Origin: a virus
IMG/VR virus record: IMGVR_UViG_3300035156_000078
Location: 1-37,996 of that record
Strand: one strand, 5' to 3'
Length of the DNA: 37,996 nucleotides
In this document: positions 22,684 to 30,930 of the stretch, piece by piece
How positions within the stretch are numbered: position 1 is the first letter of the stretch
How the letters are laid out: the number at the start of each line of letters is the position of its first letter
The notes under the pieces: model-generated
What the model saw: only the letters and a program-made list of their open reading frames with translations
Databases searched by the model: none
Told to the model about the DNA's origin: nothing
Position numbers and translations under genes: made by a program

Positions 22684-24679
22684 TCTTCACCTCGATTGTG
22701 ATGCGCTGGCCCTTGGAGTTGACCACCAGCCCCATACCAGCGCGGACGTTGTAGCGGCCTTGGCCGGCGTGGACCAGGGCGGCGTCCGGAAGTGACTTCA
22801 TGAATTCGGCAACCGGCACCGGGGTCTTCCCCACGAACACATGCCCGCCAGGCGCTGGCCCCGTCAAGCTCTCGGGCTTGATGGCCAAGATGCGTTTCTC
22901 GAACGTGCTTTCGTCCATGCCGGTAGGAAGCGGGATCTTGCTCCCGTTGTGCTCGAGGATCTGGCCGGCCACGAAGGTAACGGCCGCCTTGGCGGTGCTT
23001 GTGTCTCTACCCTCGGCGGCGAACCCGGCTTGCACGTAATAGGCGGCGTCGACCATCTTGTCGCGGACCTCCTGATTCGGGAAGGCCTCGCCGATCTCCT
23101 TGGCGATCGAGGCGCGCCAACCGGATTCCTTGGCATCGTCCATCGTGATCGCCTTGTCCTTGATTGCGCGCGCGCCCTTGAGCACCAGTTCGCTGACATA
23201 CCGGCCCTGGGAGGTCTGCAGATCGCCGACCATCATGGCGGTGCCGAGCACCTTGTCCTTCGTGTCGATCTGCCTGGCAAAAGCCGTAACCCGGTCAGCG
23301 TCGCCGACCATCTTGCCGAAGCTGGCCAGCGCACCCGACTGCTGGTCAGGCGGAAGCGACCGGACCAGGCGCCCGATGGTCTCGGCTTCCTGCGGCTGCA
23401 GCGGTGATATCTTCCGTTCGGCGGCCGCTTCCACCGTGTTGATCTGCTTCATGCGCTCTGACAGCAGCGCCTGGGCGCCCTGGATGTCGTTTAACTGGAA
23501 CTCGGGCGCGCGCGGGATAACGCCGCGCTCCTGGGCCGCCGTCCATGGGTTCTCTTCGTATGCCTTCTTCCCCCCATCCCGAATACGTTCCATCTGCGTA
23601 ACCATGGCCTCGCTGGCGGGGTCGGTGCCCACAGCAGCGGTCGACCCTGCGGCGCGGCGGTGCTCGATTACTGCTGTCTGCTGGGAGAGGGGGAGGGAAG
23701 CGAAGCCCGCGACGGCCGCCTGGGACTTGACCAGCTCCTTAACCGCTGGCGCCGCGCTGGTGCCGGACGTTATCGTGGCCAGTTCCGAAATGTATTCGGT
23801 CGAGAAATAGCGGCCCTGCAGTGCCAGCGCCTGAGCATCCTTGAAGGCGTCGCGCCCCTTGTTCTCGCGTGCCTCGGCTTCGCGCTTGAGCCTTTCAGCA
23901 TCGCGGATTCCAGAAGCGACGATGCCCTGCTCGTACCCGTGTGCTTTAGTGATCAGCGCAGTGCGGCGCGCCGGGTCTATCGGCTCTCCATCAGGGCCTT
24001 CAAGCTTTTCGCGCACGGCGCGCACCAGGTCGGCGTTGCCAGTCTGCCCGGCGCCCTCAAGAGTGGCATTCGCAAAATTGAAATGCGCCCCTTCCTTGAA
24101 CGACTGCTTCGCGGTGGCGATCTTCTGCGGATCCCAGCCGGCGGCCGGGCCCATGGTGTCAACGGCCTGATCGAATTGGCTAACGGCGCCGGGTAGATCG
24201 CGCATCGCCGAGCGCTGGAACTGCTCGCCCATGTTGATCAGGTTCGCCCCGGTTTCGGTCTGGGTTCGCTGGATGGCCACGCCGTTCAAGTTGCGCTCAA
24301 GCGTGCCGCGCGATCTAACCAGGTGCTCGTCGATCACCAGCCGCTGGTCGGCGGTCATGTCTTTGGTGCGCTCGGCGGTCAACTCACCAACGCGCTTCTG
24401 GAATTGGGGGATAGCCTCCCCGGCAGGAACCTTGCCTTCGGTGACGCCGCGCCCGATCTCGTCATGCACGTCATGAAGGTCATTGGTCAGGGTGGCCAGC
24501 GTCGCGGCCGCGTGCGATCGCTGCTTCTGGATCTCTGCGTTTTGCATGTTCTCGGCCACGCCGCTGACCACATGGCCAACCTTGTCAACGGCGTTCGCGA
24601 TGGCGTTGCTGTTCGACACCCGCGCCTGTTGCTGCGGCTGTGCAACCACCTGGCCAAAATTGCCCATTGGGATTTTCAT
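22673..24679 (-). CDS. Internal virion (ejection) protein, gp15-like position
   Basis: 668 residues, almost entirely helical, rich in Ala, Glu, Lys and Gln, with no membrane segment. Begins MKIPMGNFGQVV. It is encoded between the small gp14-like protein and the transglycosylase protein, the usual place of the second internal core protein that builds the trans-envelope conduit. Similarity to T7 gp15 is by context and composition, not by a motif. Confidence 0.78.
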   Translation of the reverse strand: MKIPMGNFGQVVAQPQQQARVSNSNAIANAVDKVGHVVSGVAENMQNAEIQKQRSHAAATLATLTNDLHDVHDEIGRGVTEGKVPAGEAIPQFQKRVGELTAERTKDMTADQRLVIDEHLVRSRGTLERNLNGVAIQRTQTETGANLINMGEQFQRSAMRDLPGAVSQFDQAVDTMGPAAGWDPQKIATAKQSFKEGAHFNFANATLEGAGQTGNADLVRAVREKLEGPDGEPIDPARRTALITKAHGYEQGIVASGIRDAERLKREAEARENKGRDAFKDAQALALQGRYFSTEYISELATITSGTSAAPAVKELVKSQAAVAGFASLPLSQQTAVIEHRRAAGSTAAVGTDPASEAMVTQMERIRDGGKKAYEENPWTAAQERGVIPRAPEFQLNDIQGAQALLSERMKQINTVEAAAERKISPLQPQEAETIGRLVRSLPPDQQSGALASFGKMVGDADRVTAFARQIDTKDKVLGTAMMVGDLQTSQGRYVSELVLKGARAIKDKAITMDDAKESGWRASIAKEIGEAFPNQEVRDKMVDAAYYVQAGFAAEGRDTSTAKAAVTFVAGQILEHNGSKIPLPTGMDESTFEKRILAIKPESLTGPAPGGHVFVGKTPVPVAEFMKSLPDAALVHAGQGRYNVRAGMGLVVNSKGQRITIEVKNGN

Positions 24680-24682
24680 CGG

Positions 24683-25144
24683 TTACCCTTTCTTCTGCGA
24701 TTTCTGCCACTTGCTGTAGCCAGCGCCAGCGCTGAGAACCGTTGCGACAGCGTTGATGTAGCCGGCAGTCCTGGCGGTGCGCCCTTCGTACTGCATGACG
24801 CTGCCTTGGTCTTCCGACGACTGCCGCCGCCGGCTACCTGTCAGCAACGTACTGTAGGCATCGCTCTCAGAATCCTTGTAGATTTCTTCGTTGATGCGGA
24901 TGGGCGTGCCCTCGCCGATGGATACCCCGGATGCAGCCATCGCGGTATTGGCGCGTGCAGCCGCGGCGCGCCCGGCCTTGCGGATCTTCTCGGCCTGGGC
25001 GACTGCCGCGTCGACCTCCTGATTGCCTTCGCGCCGCGCGAGCTCGGCGTTCATGTCCCCGACCTTCTTTTGCTGCACACCTGAGTAGACCGCCGCGCCA
25101 CCCGACAGCAGGGCTCCAGCGATCATTAGAGTTTCAACGCCCAT
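24683..25144 (-). CDS. Small internal virion protein, gp14-like
   Basis: 153 residues from ATG 25144, preferred because GGAG lies 7 bases upstream. N-terminal hydrophobic segment (TLMIAGALLSGGAAVYSGV), then a long alanine-rich helix (VAQAEKIRKAGRAAAARA) and GVSIGEGTPIRINEE, features common in podovirus gp14-type ejection proteins that insert in the outer membrane. It overlaps the GNAT gene by 11 bases. Confidence 0.8.
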   Translation of the reverse strand: MGVETLMIAGALLSGGAAVYSGVQQKKVGDMNAELARREGNQEVDAAVAQAEKIRKAGRAAAARANTAMAASGVSIGEGTPIRINEEIYKDSESDAYSTLLTGSRRRQSSEDQGSVMQYEGRTARTAGYINAVATVLSAGAGYSKWQKSQKKG

Positions 25145-25592
25145 ATTCAATCTCCAATCCAATTGCGCAGCGGGAAAATCCCAGCCGCTCGTAAAGTCCC
25201 GCCGTCCGCTCGGGGTCTAGCCCGGTTGACGTTCCCGCCTGAAGCCACTTCGCGCCCCGAATTTCCCCCCATGCCTGCAGCGCCAAGATCAGCCGCACCG
25301 CAACCATGCTGCCGCGCGCTTCCGGAGCCATGAAGAAGCTGACCTCCTGCGCCACCACATCATCGCTGGACCAGTGCGCCGCCGACATGCCGGCAATGCC
25401 GCCCACCACCAGCCCATCCTGTTCGGCCAGGAAGACGACGCCGGCCGGGCCAATAATTAGCTGGGCGATGAATTCGGCGGCCTTGGCCCGGTTGAACGAA
25501 AGCCGCGACCAGCGCGGACTCTCCTTGTGCAGCAGCTCCCCCAGATCCAGGATGCGGTCCAGATCGTCCATTGTTGCGGGTCGTATTGGCAT
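25134..25592 (-). CDS. GNAT-family acetyltransferase in the virion module
   Basis: 152 residues with GNAT layout: IRPATMDDLDRILDLG at the start, a central strand GVVFLAEQDGLVVGGIAGM, the acyl-CoA-binding region around FFMAPEARGSMVAVRLILAL (a variant of the Q/RxxGxG/A loop), and GLYERLGF near the end. It would transfer an acetyl group; the substrate is unknown. GNAT genes recur at this spot in related podoviruses, suggesting modification of virion or host proteins. Confidence 0.88.
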   Translation of the reverse strand: MPIRPATMDDLDRILDLGELLHKESPRWSRLSFNRAKAAEFIAQLIIGPAGVVFLAEQDGLVVGGIAGMSAAHWSSDDVVAQEVSFFMAPEARGSMVAVRLILALQAWGEIRGAKWLQAGTSTGLDPERTAGLYERLGFSRCAIGLEIEYGR

Positions 25593-25595
25593 GGG

Positions 25596-27770
25596 TTACC
25601 CGTTCACGGTTGTCTTGCGCACGACCGCAAGAAGGTGGAAGGGATACGGCTCGTCCTGGCTGATCGTGATCTGCTCTTCACCTCTCGACCATTCGGTCAG
25701 CCCGGCGCGCTTGAATCCGGAAAATTCATCCGGAGCGATATCCAGTAGCGACTCGCCAAACTCGCGGAAGGCAACCTCGTCATTGTTGATCTTCATGCCT
25801 ATGGTTTCCATCACCAGGACGGACACCTCGTGCGTGCGCTGCGCGTTGCCTTGCGAGCTGCCTTCCCCGGCCTGAATCTCGGGGCGCAGGAGCGTGACGC
25901 TGTTGGAAAATGGCAAACCGATCTGAACAGCGAACGCGTTGCGCGGCAAAGTAATAGCGCCACCAGCGACAACGAAAGTCCCCATGTACACGTCATCGGC
26001 CCGGACTGCTACTGTCTTGCCTTCCAAGTGCCCCAGGTTGACCCACACAGCTTTCCCGGCGCCGTCGGTGCCGCTTATAGCGCAATCCATGTAATAGCTG
26101 GGGTCAAAGCGCTCGATGTAGCGCTTGACCACGCCGTTGATCGTACGCCGCACTACGGCCCATACCTCGTCGCCAGTGGCGTTTGGAATCGAGGCCACCG
26201 ATTCGTATATCCCGTCTGTCGACTGCGGTGTCCAGGCAGTCACGCCTTCATCGCGGTCAAGCGTCATGGTGGCTATCTTGCCGTCAGCCCGCACGCACCA
26301 AAGGAGCGAGCGCGGCTCCTGCTGGTAGGCCATGTCCGTGATGCCTGATACCGTGATGTGCTCGGCAAGAACGGTGAGGTCTGGCGCATTGTAGGTATCC
26401 GACTCGATCCGGTAGGCGAGGCTGCGGATCTTGCGGCCGGCGCGCTGCACGAACAGGACTTCGTTGCCGACCCGGATGGGCTTTACGTCGTTGCAGCCAT
26501 AGACGGATGGGCTTGGAGCCCTTACGTTCGTAGGTGTCAACGGCTCGTCGCCGCCGCCACTCATCGTGTACTCGCCGCCGTAGGTTAGCGGCAGCAAGGC
26601 TTTTGCCGATGCCATTCGCTGGATCGGGTTGATTTGCCCTGTTGATGCAAGGGTGAAGCTGAATGCGTCGTCATCATTGACGCCGATGGTGAAGTCGAAA
26701 AACAAGCTAGTGCGGCTTCCCCATACGGTTTGTGGGTAAGCGACAGAACCGGCCACCACCAGGCGCTGCTCGTACAACGCTCCCGTGCCTGGGTATCCGT
26801 TGGTCGCATTCCATACCGACGCCTCGAGCGTCCACGCGCTCGCCGGCGCGGCCACCACGGACGTTAGCTCTTCCTTCAGGACTGCGGCAACAGATAGCGC
26901 GGTGGTGAATCCAGTTATCAGCGCCAGGCCTGAATTGATACGCACGAACTTGCCAACATCTTCGACCCGGAACGAATTGGCCGAAGCCGTCAGCGTGATC
27001 GCTGCCCCAATCGGATCCTTTGCTGACGCCGTGAGACTGGATTGGGGGGAGTCTTGTAGCGTCCACAGTAACGAAGGAATGGCGGTGGTCGAAAACGTGG
27101 TCTGAATGGTCGCGGTCACGATAAGCGCGCTCGTATAACCGGTGATGATCGCAATGCCCGATTGGTAGGTGATGCGCCGCCCCACGTCCCCGGCAAGGAA
27201 GGTGCCCGAAGACGCGGTAATTGTGCGCCCAGTACCGACCGTCGCGGCCGACAGGACCAGAGTGGAGGAAAAGGTGTGCCCGATCTCGTCGAACGGGGCC
27301 ACTGTAATGGGCGCCTCGTTGAGCGCCCACTGGTCCGACGCCAGGCGCCTGAGAACGTTAATCATCACGCCGCGGTGAAAGATGAACATGGTGTCCGCGC
27401 CCTGGGTGTAATCCATGGCGGCCAACATCGCCTCGGTGTACGGCGTGACGATCTCATAGGGCACGCCGCCGCTCAGGATCTGGCCACTGCTTTGCAGATA
27501 GAACCGAAGATACAGGTGGCCAAACTCCAGGATATAGGCCTGGGTCGTGCTGAAAATGAACGGAACCACCCGGCACCGCTTCGTTGAATCTTTCGATGGG
27601 GCGATGTGGATCGAGCCTGGCCGGCGCTCGGCGCCGCCGTGAAGATTGACCAGGCAGTTGGGCATGGCCGCAGCGCCGTTCTGGTAGCGCGCCACGTCGA
27701 CGCGGCCGTAACACTTGGGGGACACCTCGCCGGCGGTGAAGTTTGTTTGATCGATTGATACGCGTGCCAT
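25596..27770 (-). CDS. Tail tube nozzle protein (gp12-like)
   Basis: 724 residues. The N-terminal block FTAGEVSPKCYGRVDVARYQNG, NCLVNLHGGAERRPGS is the signature of the nozzle proteins of short-tailed phages. The body is beta-rich and repetitive. An internal pair of related stretches (about 180-205 and 275-300, GRRITYQSGIAIITG and GKFVRINSGLALITG) suggests duplicated beta modules. It forms the distal tail tube under the gatekeeper protein. SD AAGGGG. Confidence 0.92.
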   Translation of the reverse strand: MARVSIDQTNFTAGEVSPKCYGRVDVARYQNGAAAMPNCLVNLHGGAERRPGSIHIAPSKDSTKRCRVVPFIFSTTQAYILEFGHLYLRFYLQSSGQILSGGVPYEIVTPYTEAMLAAMDYTQGADTMFIFHRGVMINVLRRLASDQWALNEAPITVAPFDEIGHTFSSTLVLSAATVGTGRTITASSGTFLAGDVGRRITYQSGIAIITGYTSALIVTATIQTTFSTTAIPSLLWTLQDSPQSSLTASAKDPIGAAITLTASANSFRVEDVGKFVRINSGLALITGFTTALSVAAVLKEELTSVVAAPASAWTLEASVWNATNGYPGTGALYEQRLVVAGSVAYPQTVWGSRTSLFFDFTIGVNDDDAFSFTLASTGQINPIQRMASAKALLPLTYGGEYTMSGGGDEPLTPTNVRAPSPSVYGCNDVKPIRVGNEVLFVQRAGRKIRSLAYRIESDTYNAPDLTVLAEHITVSGITDMAYQQEPRSLLWCVRADGKIATMTLDRDEGVTAWTPQSTDGIYESVASIPNATGDEVWAVVRRTINGVVKRYIERFDPSYYMDCAISGTDGAGKAVWVNLGHLEGKTVAVRADDVYMGTFVVAGGAITLPRNAFAVQIGLPFSNSVTLLRPEIQAGEGSSQGNAQRTHEVSVLVMETIGMKINNDEVAFREFGESLLDIAPDEFSGFKRAGLTEWSRGEEQITISQDEPYPFHLLAVVRKTTVNG

Positions 27771-27779
27771 GGTTACCCC

Positions 27780-28343
27780 TTAATACCGTGATTCGGCAAA
27801 GCTGCCGGACGCGAACTCTTCCGGCGGATCGTCCTGGCCGTCGATGGCCTTGGCCACCTTGAGCTTGCGCTCGTGCTCGTCGCGGAAGCTGTCGCGAACT
27901 GATGTGGAAGAGGTAACGGCGTAGGCCATTGCGGCGGCCATCGCCAGGGTCATTGTCTTAATCAGATTCGTGGACCATGTGTCTTCGACCACGTTACGGA
28001 AGCAGTAGACCAGGGGCAGGGCGTTCACGTCGGCGAGCAGCCGCTGGCCTTCTGACCGGTACTCAATTGGGCAACCCTTTTGTCCCACCTGCAGAGTGCG
28101 CAGCCAGTCGCCTGGCAGCTGGAACTGGTAGGCGAAGTCAAACGCGGGGGCGGTGGCCAGAGGCGCAAGAATGACGCGGTTGGTCGCGCAGTTCCATGTG
28201 TGCAGCCGCAGCACGTCATCGCGCACGCTGGCATAAAGGTTTGCGGCCACGCGCACGTGGGGCTTGGGCTCGTCGAATGAGCTGAACGGCGCCCCGCCGA
28301 GCATCACCAGCGCGTCGGAGCAAACAGAAACTGAGCTTGTCAT
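27780..28343 (-). CDS. Tail tube / head-to-tail adaptor (gp11-like)
   Basis: 187 residues. The start SVSVCSDALVMLGGAPFSSFDE, then the helix VRVAANLYASVRDDVLRLHTWNCATNR, then AYQFQLPGDWLRTLQV is the standard podovirus tail tubular protein A pattern. It joins portal to nozzle. Encoded directly before the nozzle gene. SD AAGGA. Confidence 0.92.
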   Translation of the reverse strand: MTSSVSVCSDALVMLGGAPFSSFDEPKPHVRVAANLYASVRDDVLRLHTWNCATNRVILAPLATAPAFDFAYQFQLPGDWLRTLQVGQKGCPIEYRSEGQRLLADVNALPLVYCFRNVVEDTWSTNLIKTMTLAMAAAMAYAVTSSTSVRDSFRDEHERKLKVAKAIDGQDDPPEEFASGSFAESRY

Positions 28344-28358
28344 ATCGGTCCTTCAAGT

Positions 28359-28382
28359 AAAAACCGGGGCACAAGGCCCCGG
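28359..28382 (-). terminator. Terminator after the capsid-decoration genes
   Basis: On the minus strand, CCGGGGC-CTTGT-GCCCCGG (7 perfect bp) runs into TTTTT. It sits 39 bases after the decoration-protein stop and probably lets only part of the transcripts continue into the tail genes, as the terminator after T7 gene 10 does. Confidence 0.85.
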
Positions 28383-28421
28383 CAAACGTACACCCACAGG
28401 GGGCAGGAGAAACAGGGACGA

Positions 28422-28877
28422 TCAGTCCGTGACGTAGTGCAGTTCGACCTTCAGTGCCTGGTTGGCCAGAAGCACAGCGACCTTGACCGTTGCATACACG
28501 TCGCACTCGACCAGCGTGACGTATTCGGCGCCGGCCGCGATGTAAGCGCCCGTGTTCAAGTTCTTGATGCCGGCCGTAGCCACGTCGACGCCGGTGGCGA
28601 TGCCGGTGGCGCTGAGGACCGTGCCGGTAGTGGTTTCACGCAGGCCGATATCGAGCGTGCCCGTGGCGGTGCCGACTGCGCAGCTCAGGATGCCGGTGCC
28701 CAGGATGCGCGAACCTGCAGGAATGCGACCCAGGAGGATAGTGTCGTTGACCGCAGGAGCAGCAAAAACGGCAGGCATTTTGGCGCACAGCACACGCTTG
28801 CGGCCGTGCATTTCGTGAGGCAGTACCTTGGTCTTCGCGACCAGCTTAGCGCCCTGGGTGGTGTTGATTTCAGCCAT
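28422..28877 (-). CDS. Capsid-associated (decoration-like) protein
   Basis: 151 residues, beta-rich, with many Ala, Gly, Thr and Val and no charged helices. It is encoded directly after the major capsid protein, where head decoration or stabilising proteins lie. No named motif. SD AGGAG. It is ended by the terminator at 28359-28382. Confidence 0.72.
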   Translation of the reverse strand: MAEINTTQGAKLVAKTKVLPHEMHGRKRVLCAKMPAVFAAPAVNDTILLGRIPAGSRILGTGILSCAVGTATGTLDIGLRETTTGTVLSATGIATGVDVATAGIKNLNTGAYIAAGAEYVTLVECDVYATVKVAVLLANQALKVELHYVTD

Positions 28878-28910
28878 GATGGCTCCTATGAAATTGAGGT
28901 TTGAATCGAT

Positions 28911-28932
28911 GCGGTCACCATCAGGCGACCGC
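28911..28932 (-). other. Stem-loop between capsid and decoration genes
   Basis: In the leftward RNA, GCGGUCGCC-UGAU-GGUGACCGC pairs over 9 bp (one G-U) with a 4-base loop. No T-run follows, so it is more likely an RNA processing or stability element than a terminator. Confidence 0.45.
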
Positions 28933-28944
28933 TACCGGGTTGAC

Positions 28945-29811
28945 TTATACGAAGTCGATTTGCACCACGGCGTCTTCCCAGACACGAACCGCGCCGACCG
29001 AACCGGCCGCCGACACCTGCATCGTGTCCTTCTTGTCGCCACGGCGCTGGCTCTTGCCTTCGAAGAAACCGGTACCGAAGTGGATCGCCTTCTTGGCCCA
29101 GGCCATGGCGCTGTAGGTGCCGGCCACGTTGTTGACGCGCTCGTACGGCACCCAGTTGAAACCCATCCAGCGGCCAGCCATGTTTCCCTCTTGCAGCATC
29201 TTCACGGCCATAAAGTCGGCGCTGGTCAACGTGGTGTCGGCAAGGATATCCTCGAGCATTTCGGAGGTGTATGTGATGTACAGCTCCTGCGGGTCATCCG
29301 CCTCGCTATCACATTCGTTCGCGCGAAAGATCTTCTTGGTGGTGATGATCTTTGCCTTGGTGAAACCGGTGGCGCCAGCGACGATTTTCTGGCCTGCTGG
29401 CAGAGCGATGAGCGCACCTTCCTTGGTCTGGGAGTTGCCCAGGCCGGCCTGGTAGATAATGCCGTCCTTGCGGCGGTTCCATGCTGACACCAGCGAGGTC
29501 ATGTATTCGCCGTTAGGGTTGGCCAGCAGCTTCGGTTCGTCCGCGCGGTCGACCGGCAGGGCCTGGTAGAAATCGCGCATCAGGGCAACGCGAGTGCTGT
29601 GGGTGATGTCGCCCCATGTGGTGTCGCCGTGGCGAACGGTGTTTTCTGGCGTGTCTTCGATAACGCCGAGTTTGTTGCCGGTGAAGGACTCGCCAACGAT
29701 AGTGCCGCGGTCGGTGACGCGTGGTTCGAGGCGGGCGGCGCGCTGCTGGGCTTGCAACCGGATGGTCGTGTCGAACTGCTGCACGAAGGCTTGGGTGATT
29801 GAAGTAGGCAT
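28945..29811 (-). CDS. Major capsid protein
   Basis: 288 residues. Start MPTSITQAFVQQFDTTIRLQ, followed by RGTIVGESFTGNKLGVIED and a C-terminal beta part. It fits the small HK97-fold capsid proteins of BPP-1/phiKMV-like podoviruses in size and composition and has no long N-terminal scaffold arm. The separate scaffold gene lies just upstream. It has the strongest isolated leader in the late region (234 bases) with a terminator and a palindromic element. SD GGAG. Confidence 0.87.
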   Translation of the reverse strand: MPTSITQAFVQQFDTTIRLQAQQRAARLEPRVTDRGTIVGESFTGNKLGVIEDTPENTVRHGDTTWGDITHSTRVALMRDFYQALPVDRADEPKLLANPNGEYMTSLVSAWNRRKDGIIYQAGLGNSQTKEGALIALPAGQKIVAGATGFTKAKIITTKKIFRANECDSEADDPQELYITYTSEMLEDILADTTLTSADFMAVKMLQEGNMAGRWMGFNWVPYERVNNVAGTYSAMAWAKKAIHFGTGFFEGKSQRRGDKKDTMQVSAAGSVGAVRVWEDAVVQIDFV

Positions 29812-29967
29812 ATGGTATCTCCGAAAGGTGAGTGAAATTTCGCCTTCAGGTTGTCCGTCACCGGGCCTGTGTTACGACCCCGGCATCGGCTGTATGCGGG
29901 GCTGCGGGCTAGAAGGTTGTCCGCGCGCCAGTGCGGGCCTTGATTGACGGCAATGATTGCGCTGATG

Positions 29968-29989
29968 GGTGGTCGGAATCCCGACTATT
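29968..29989 (-). promoter_or_regulatory. Palindromic repeat element, copy 2 (capsid leader)
   Basis: A 22-base identity with 34905-34926, containing GTCGG-AATC-CCGAC. It lies between the scaffold terminator and the capsid gene, 157 bases ahead of the capsid start, the place where a capsid promoter is needed. The rest of the leader (29812-29967) shows two copies of AGGTTGTCCG and no convincing sigma70 promoter. Confidence 0.7.
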
Positions 29990-30002
29990 TGCGATGGGCA
30001 TG

Positions 30003-30024
30003 AAAAAGCCCGCACGCGGCGGGC
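30003..30024 (-). terminator. Terminator after the scaffold gene
   Basis: On the minus strand, GCCCGC-CGCGT-GCGGGC followed by TTTTT. It ends or reduces transcription from the portal-to-scaffold genes ahead of the capsid gene. Confidence 0.85.
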
Positions 30025-30045
30025 CTTGGTTGGGGGCGATATCGA

Positions 30046-30906
30046 TCAACCGGCAGCTTCGGTGCCGTGCTTGCGGTCGAAGTAGGCCTTGACCTTGGCG
30101 CTGACCTTAGCGTGGTCGGCGTGGCGTGGGTTCGAGTAGGCCTCAGACGTCATCAGCGTATCGACGTCTTCGCGCGATGTCGTGCCCATGGACCCGGCGC
30201 CCGGGTCTTCGTTGAACTCAGGGCCAAGAGCCGCCATGAGGCGCAGGAACAGCGGATTATTTCCAAGTCCGCCCGGGGACATCACCTCCTCGACGTTCAG
30301 CCCGGCCTTTTGGGCGGCCGCGTTTGCGCCGACGTAAGCGTTCTTTACGTTGCGGCTGAAGTCTGCGTCGGTAGCCCATGTCTTTTTCAGTTCCGCGGTA
30401 GCTGTTTCCTGGTCAAACTGCTGGGCGCCGGCGGCGAGCGTCGGGGCCATCTCGAAATACTGGGACATGACGAAATCGACCTGCTTCTGTGTCATGCCCT
30501 GCTCGAGCGCGCCGGACAGAAAGCCCTGCATGCCGACATCGGTTGCCGGGTCAAACGCTTCCTTGAGCGCGTCGGGCACGGTGATGGTGTACTCGCTCGC
30601 TTCCTTGGGCGGCACGTCGCCAGCGCCGAAGCGCTTCTCGAGCGCGCCGTATGCATCGGCCATCTTGCGCGAGCTGGCGTCGAGGTCAAGCGTCCCGTCC
30701 TCCTTGTTGACGCGCAGCTTCTCGGGGATGAAATCGGGGGGCAGGTCCCCACCTGGCGCGGCGCCGCTGGCAAGGACGGAAGCTGCGGGCGCGGCCGGCG
30801 GGGTGCCCGGTGCGGCTGCTGCTGGTGGTGTAGCTGGTGGCGCGCCGCCGGTGCCTCCATCGCCGCCTGCTTCTTCGCGGTACACATAACGTCGTTTCAT
30901 GAACAT
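30046..30906 (-). CDS. Scaffolding protein
   Basis: 286 residues. The N-terminal 55 are Gly/Pro/Ala-rich and disordered, then comes a helical acidic region (PPDFIPEKLRVNKEDGTLDLDASSRKMADAYGALEKRFG) typical of podovirus scaffold proteins, and a basic C-terminus (SAKVKAYFDRKHGTEAAG) of the kind that contacts capsid. It guides prohead assembly. Directly upstream of the capsid gene. SD AGGAG. Confidence 0.87.
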   Translation of the reverse strand: MFMKRRYVYREEAGGDGGTGGAPPATPPAAAAPGTPPAAPAASVLASGAAPGGDLPPDFIPEKLRVNKEDGTLDLDASSRKMADAYGALEKRFGAGDVPPKEASEYTITVPDALKEAFDPATDVGMQGFLSGALEQGMTQKQVDFVMSQYFEMAPTLAAGAQQFDQETATAELKKTWATDADFSRNVKNAYVGANAAAQKAGLNVEEVMSPGGLGNNPLFLRLMAALGPEFNEDPGAGSMGTTSREDVDTLMTSEAYSNPRHADHAKVSAKVKAYFDRKHGTEAAG

Positions 30907-30930
30907 GTTGCTTCTCCTGGGTGACTGCGG

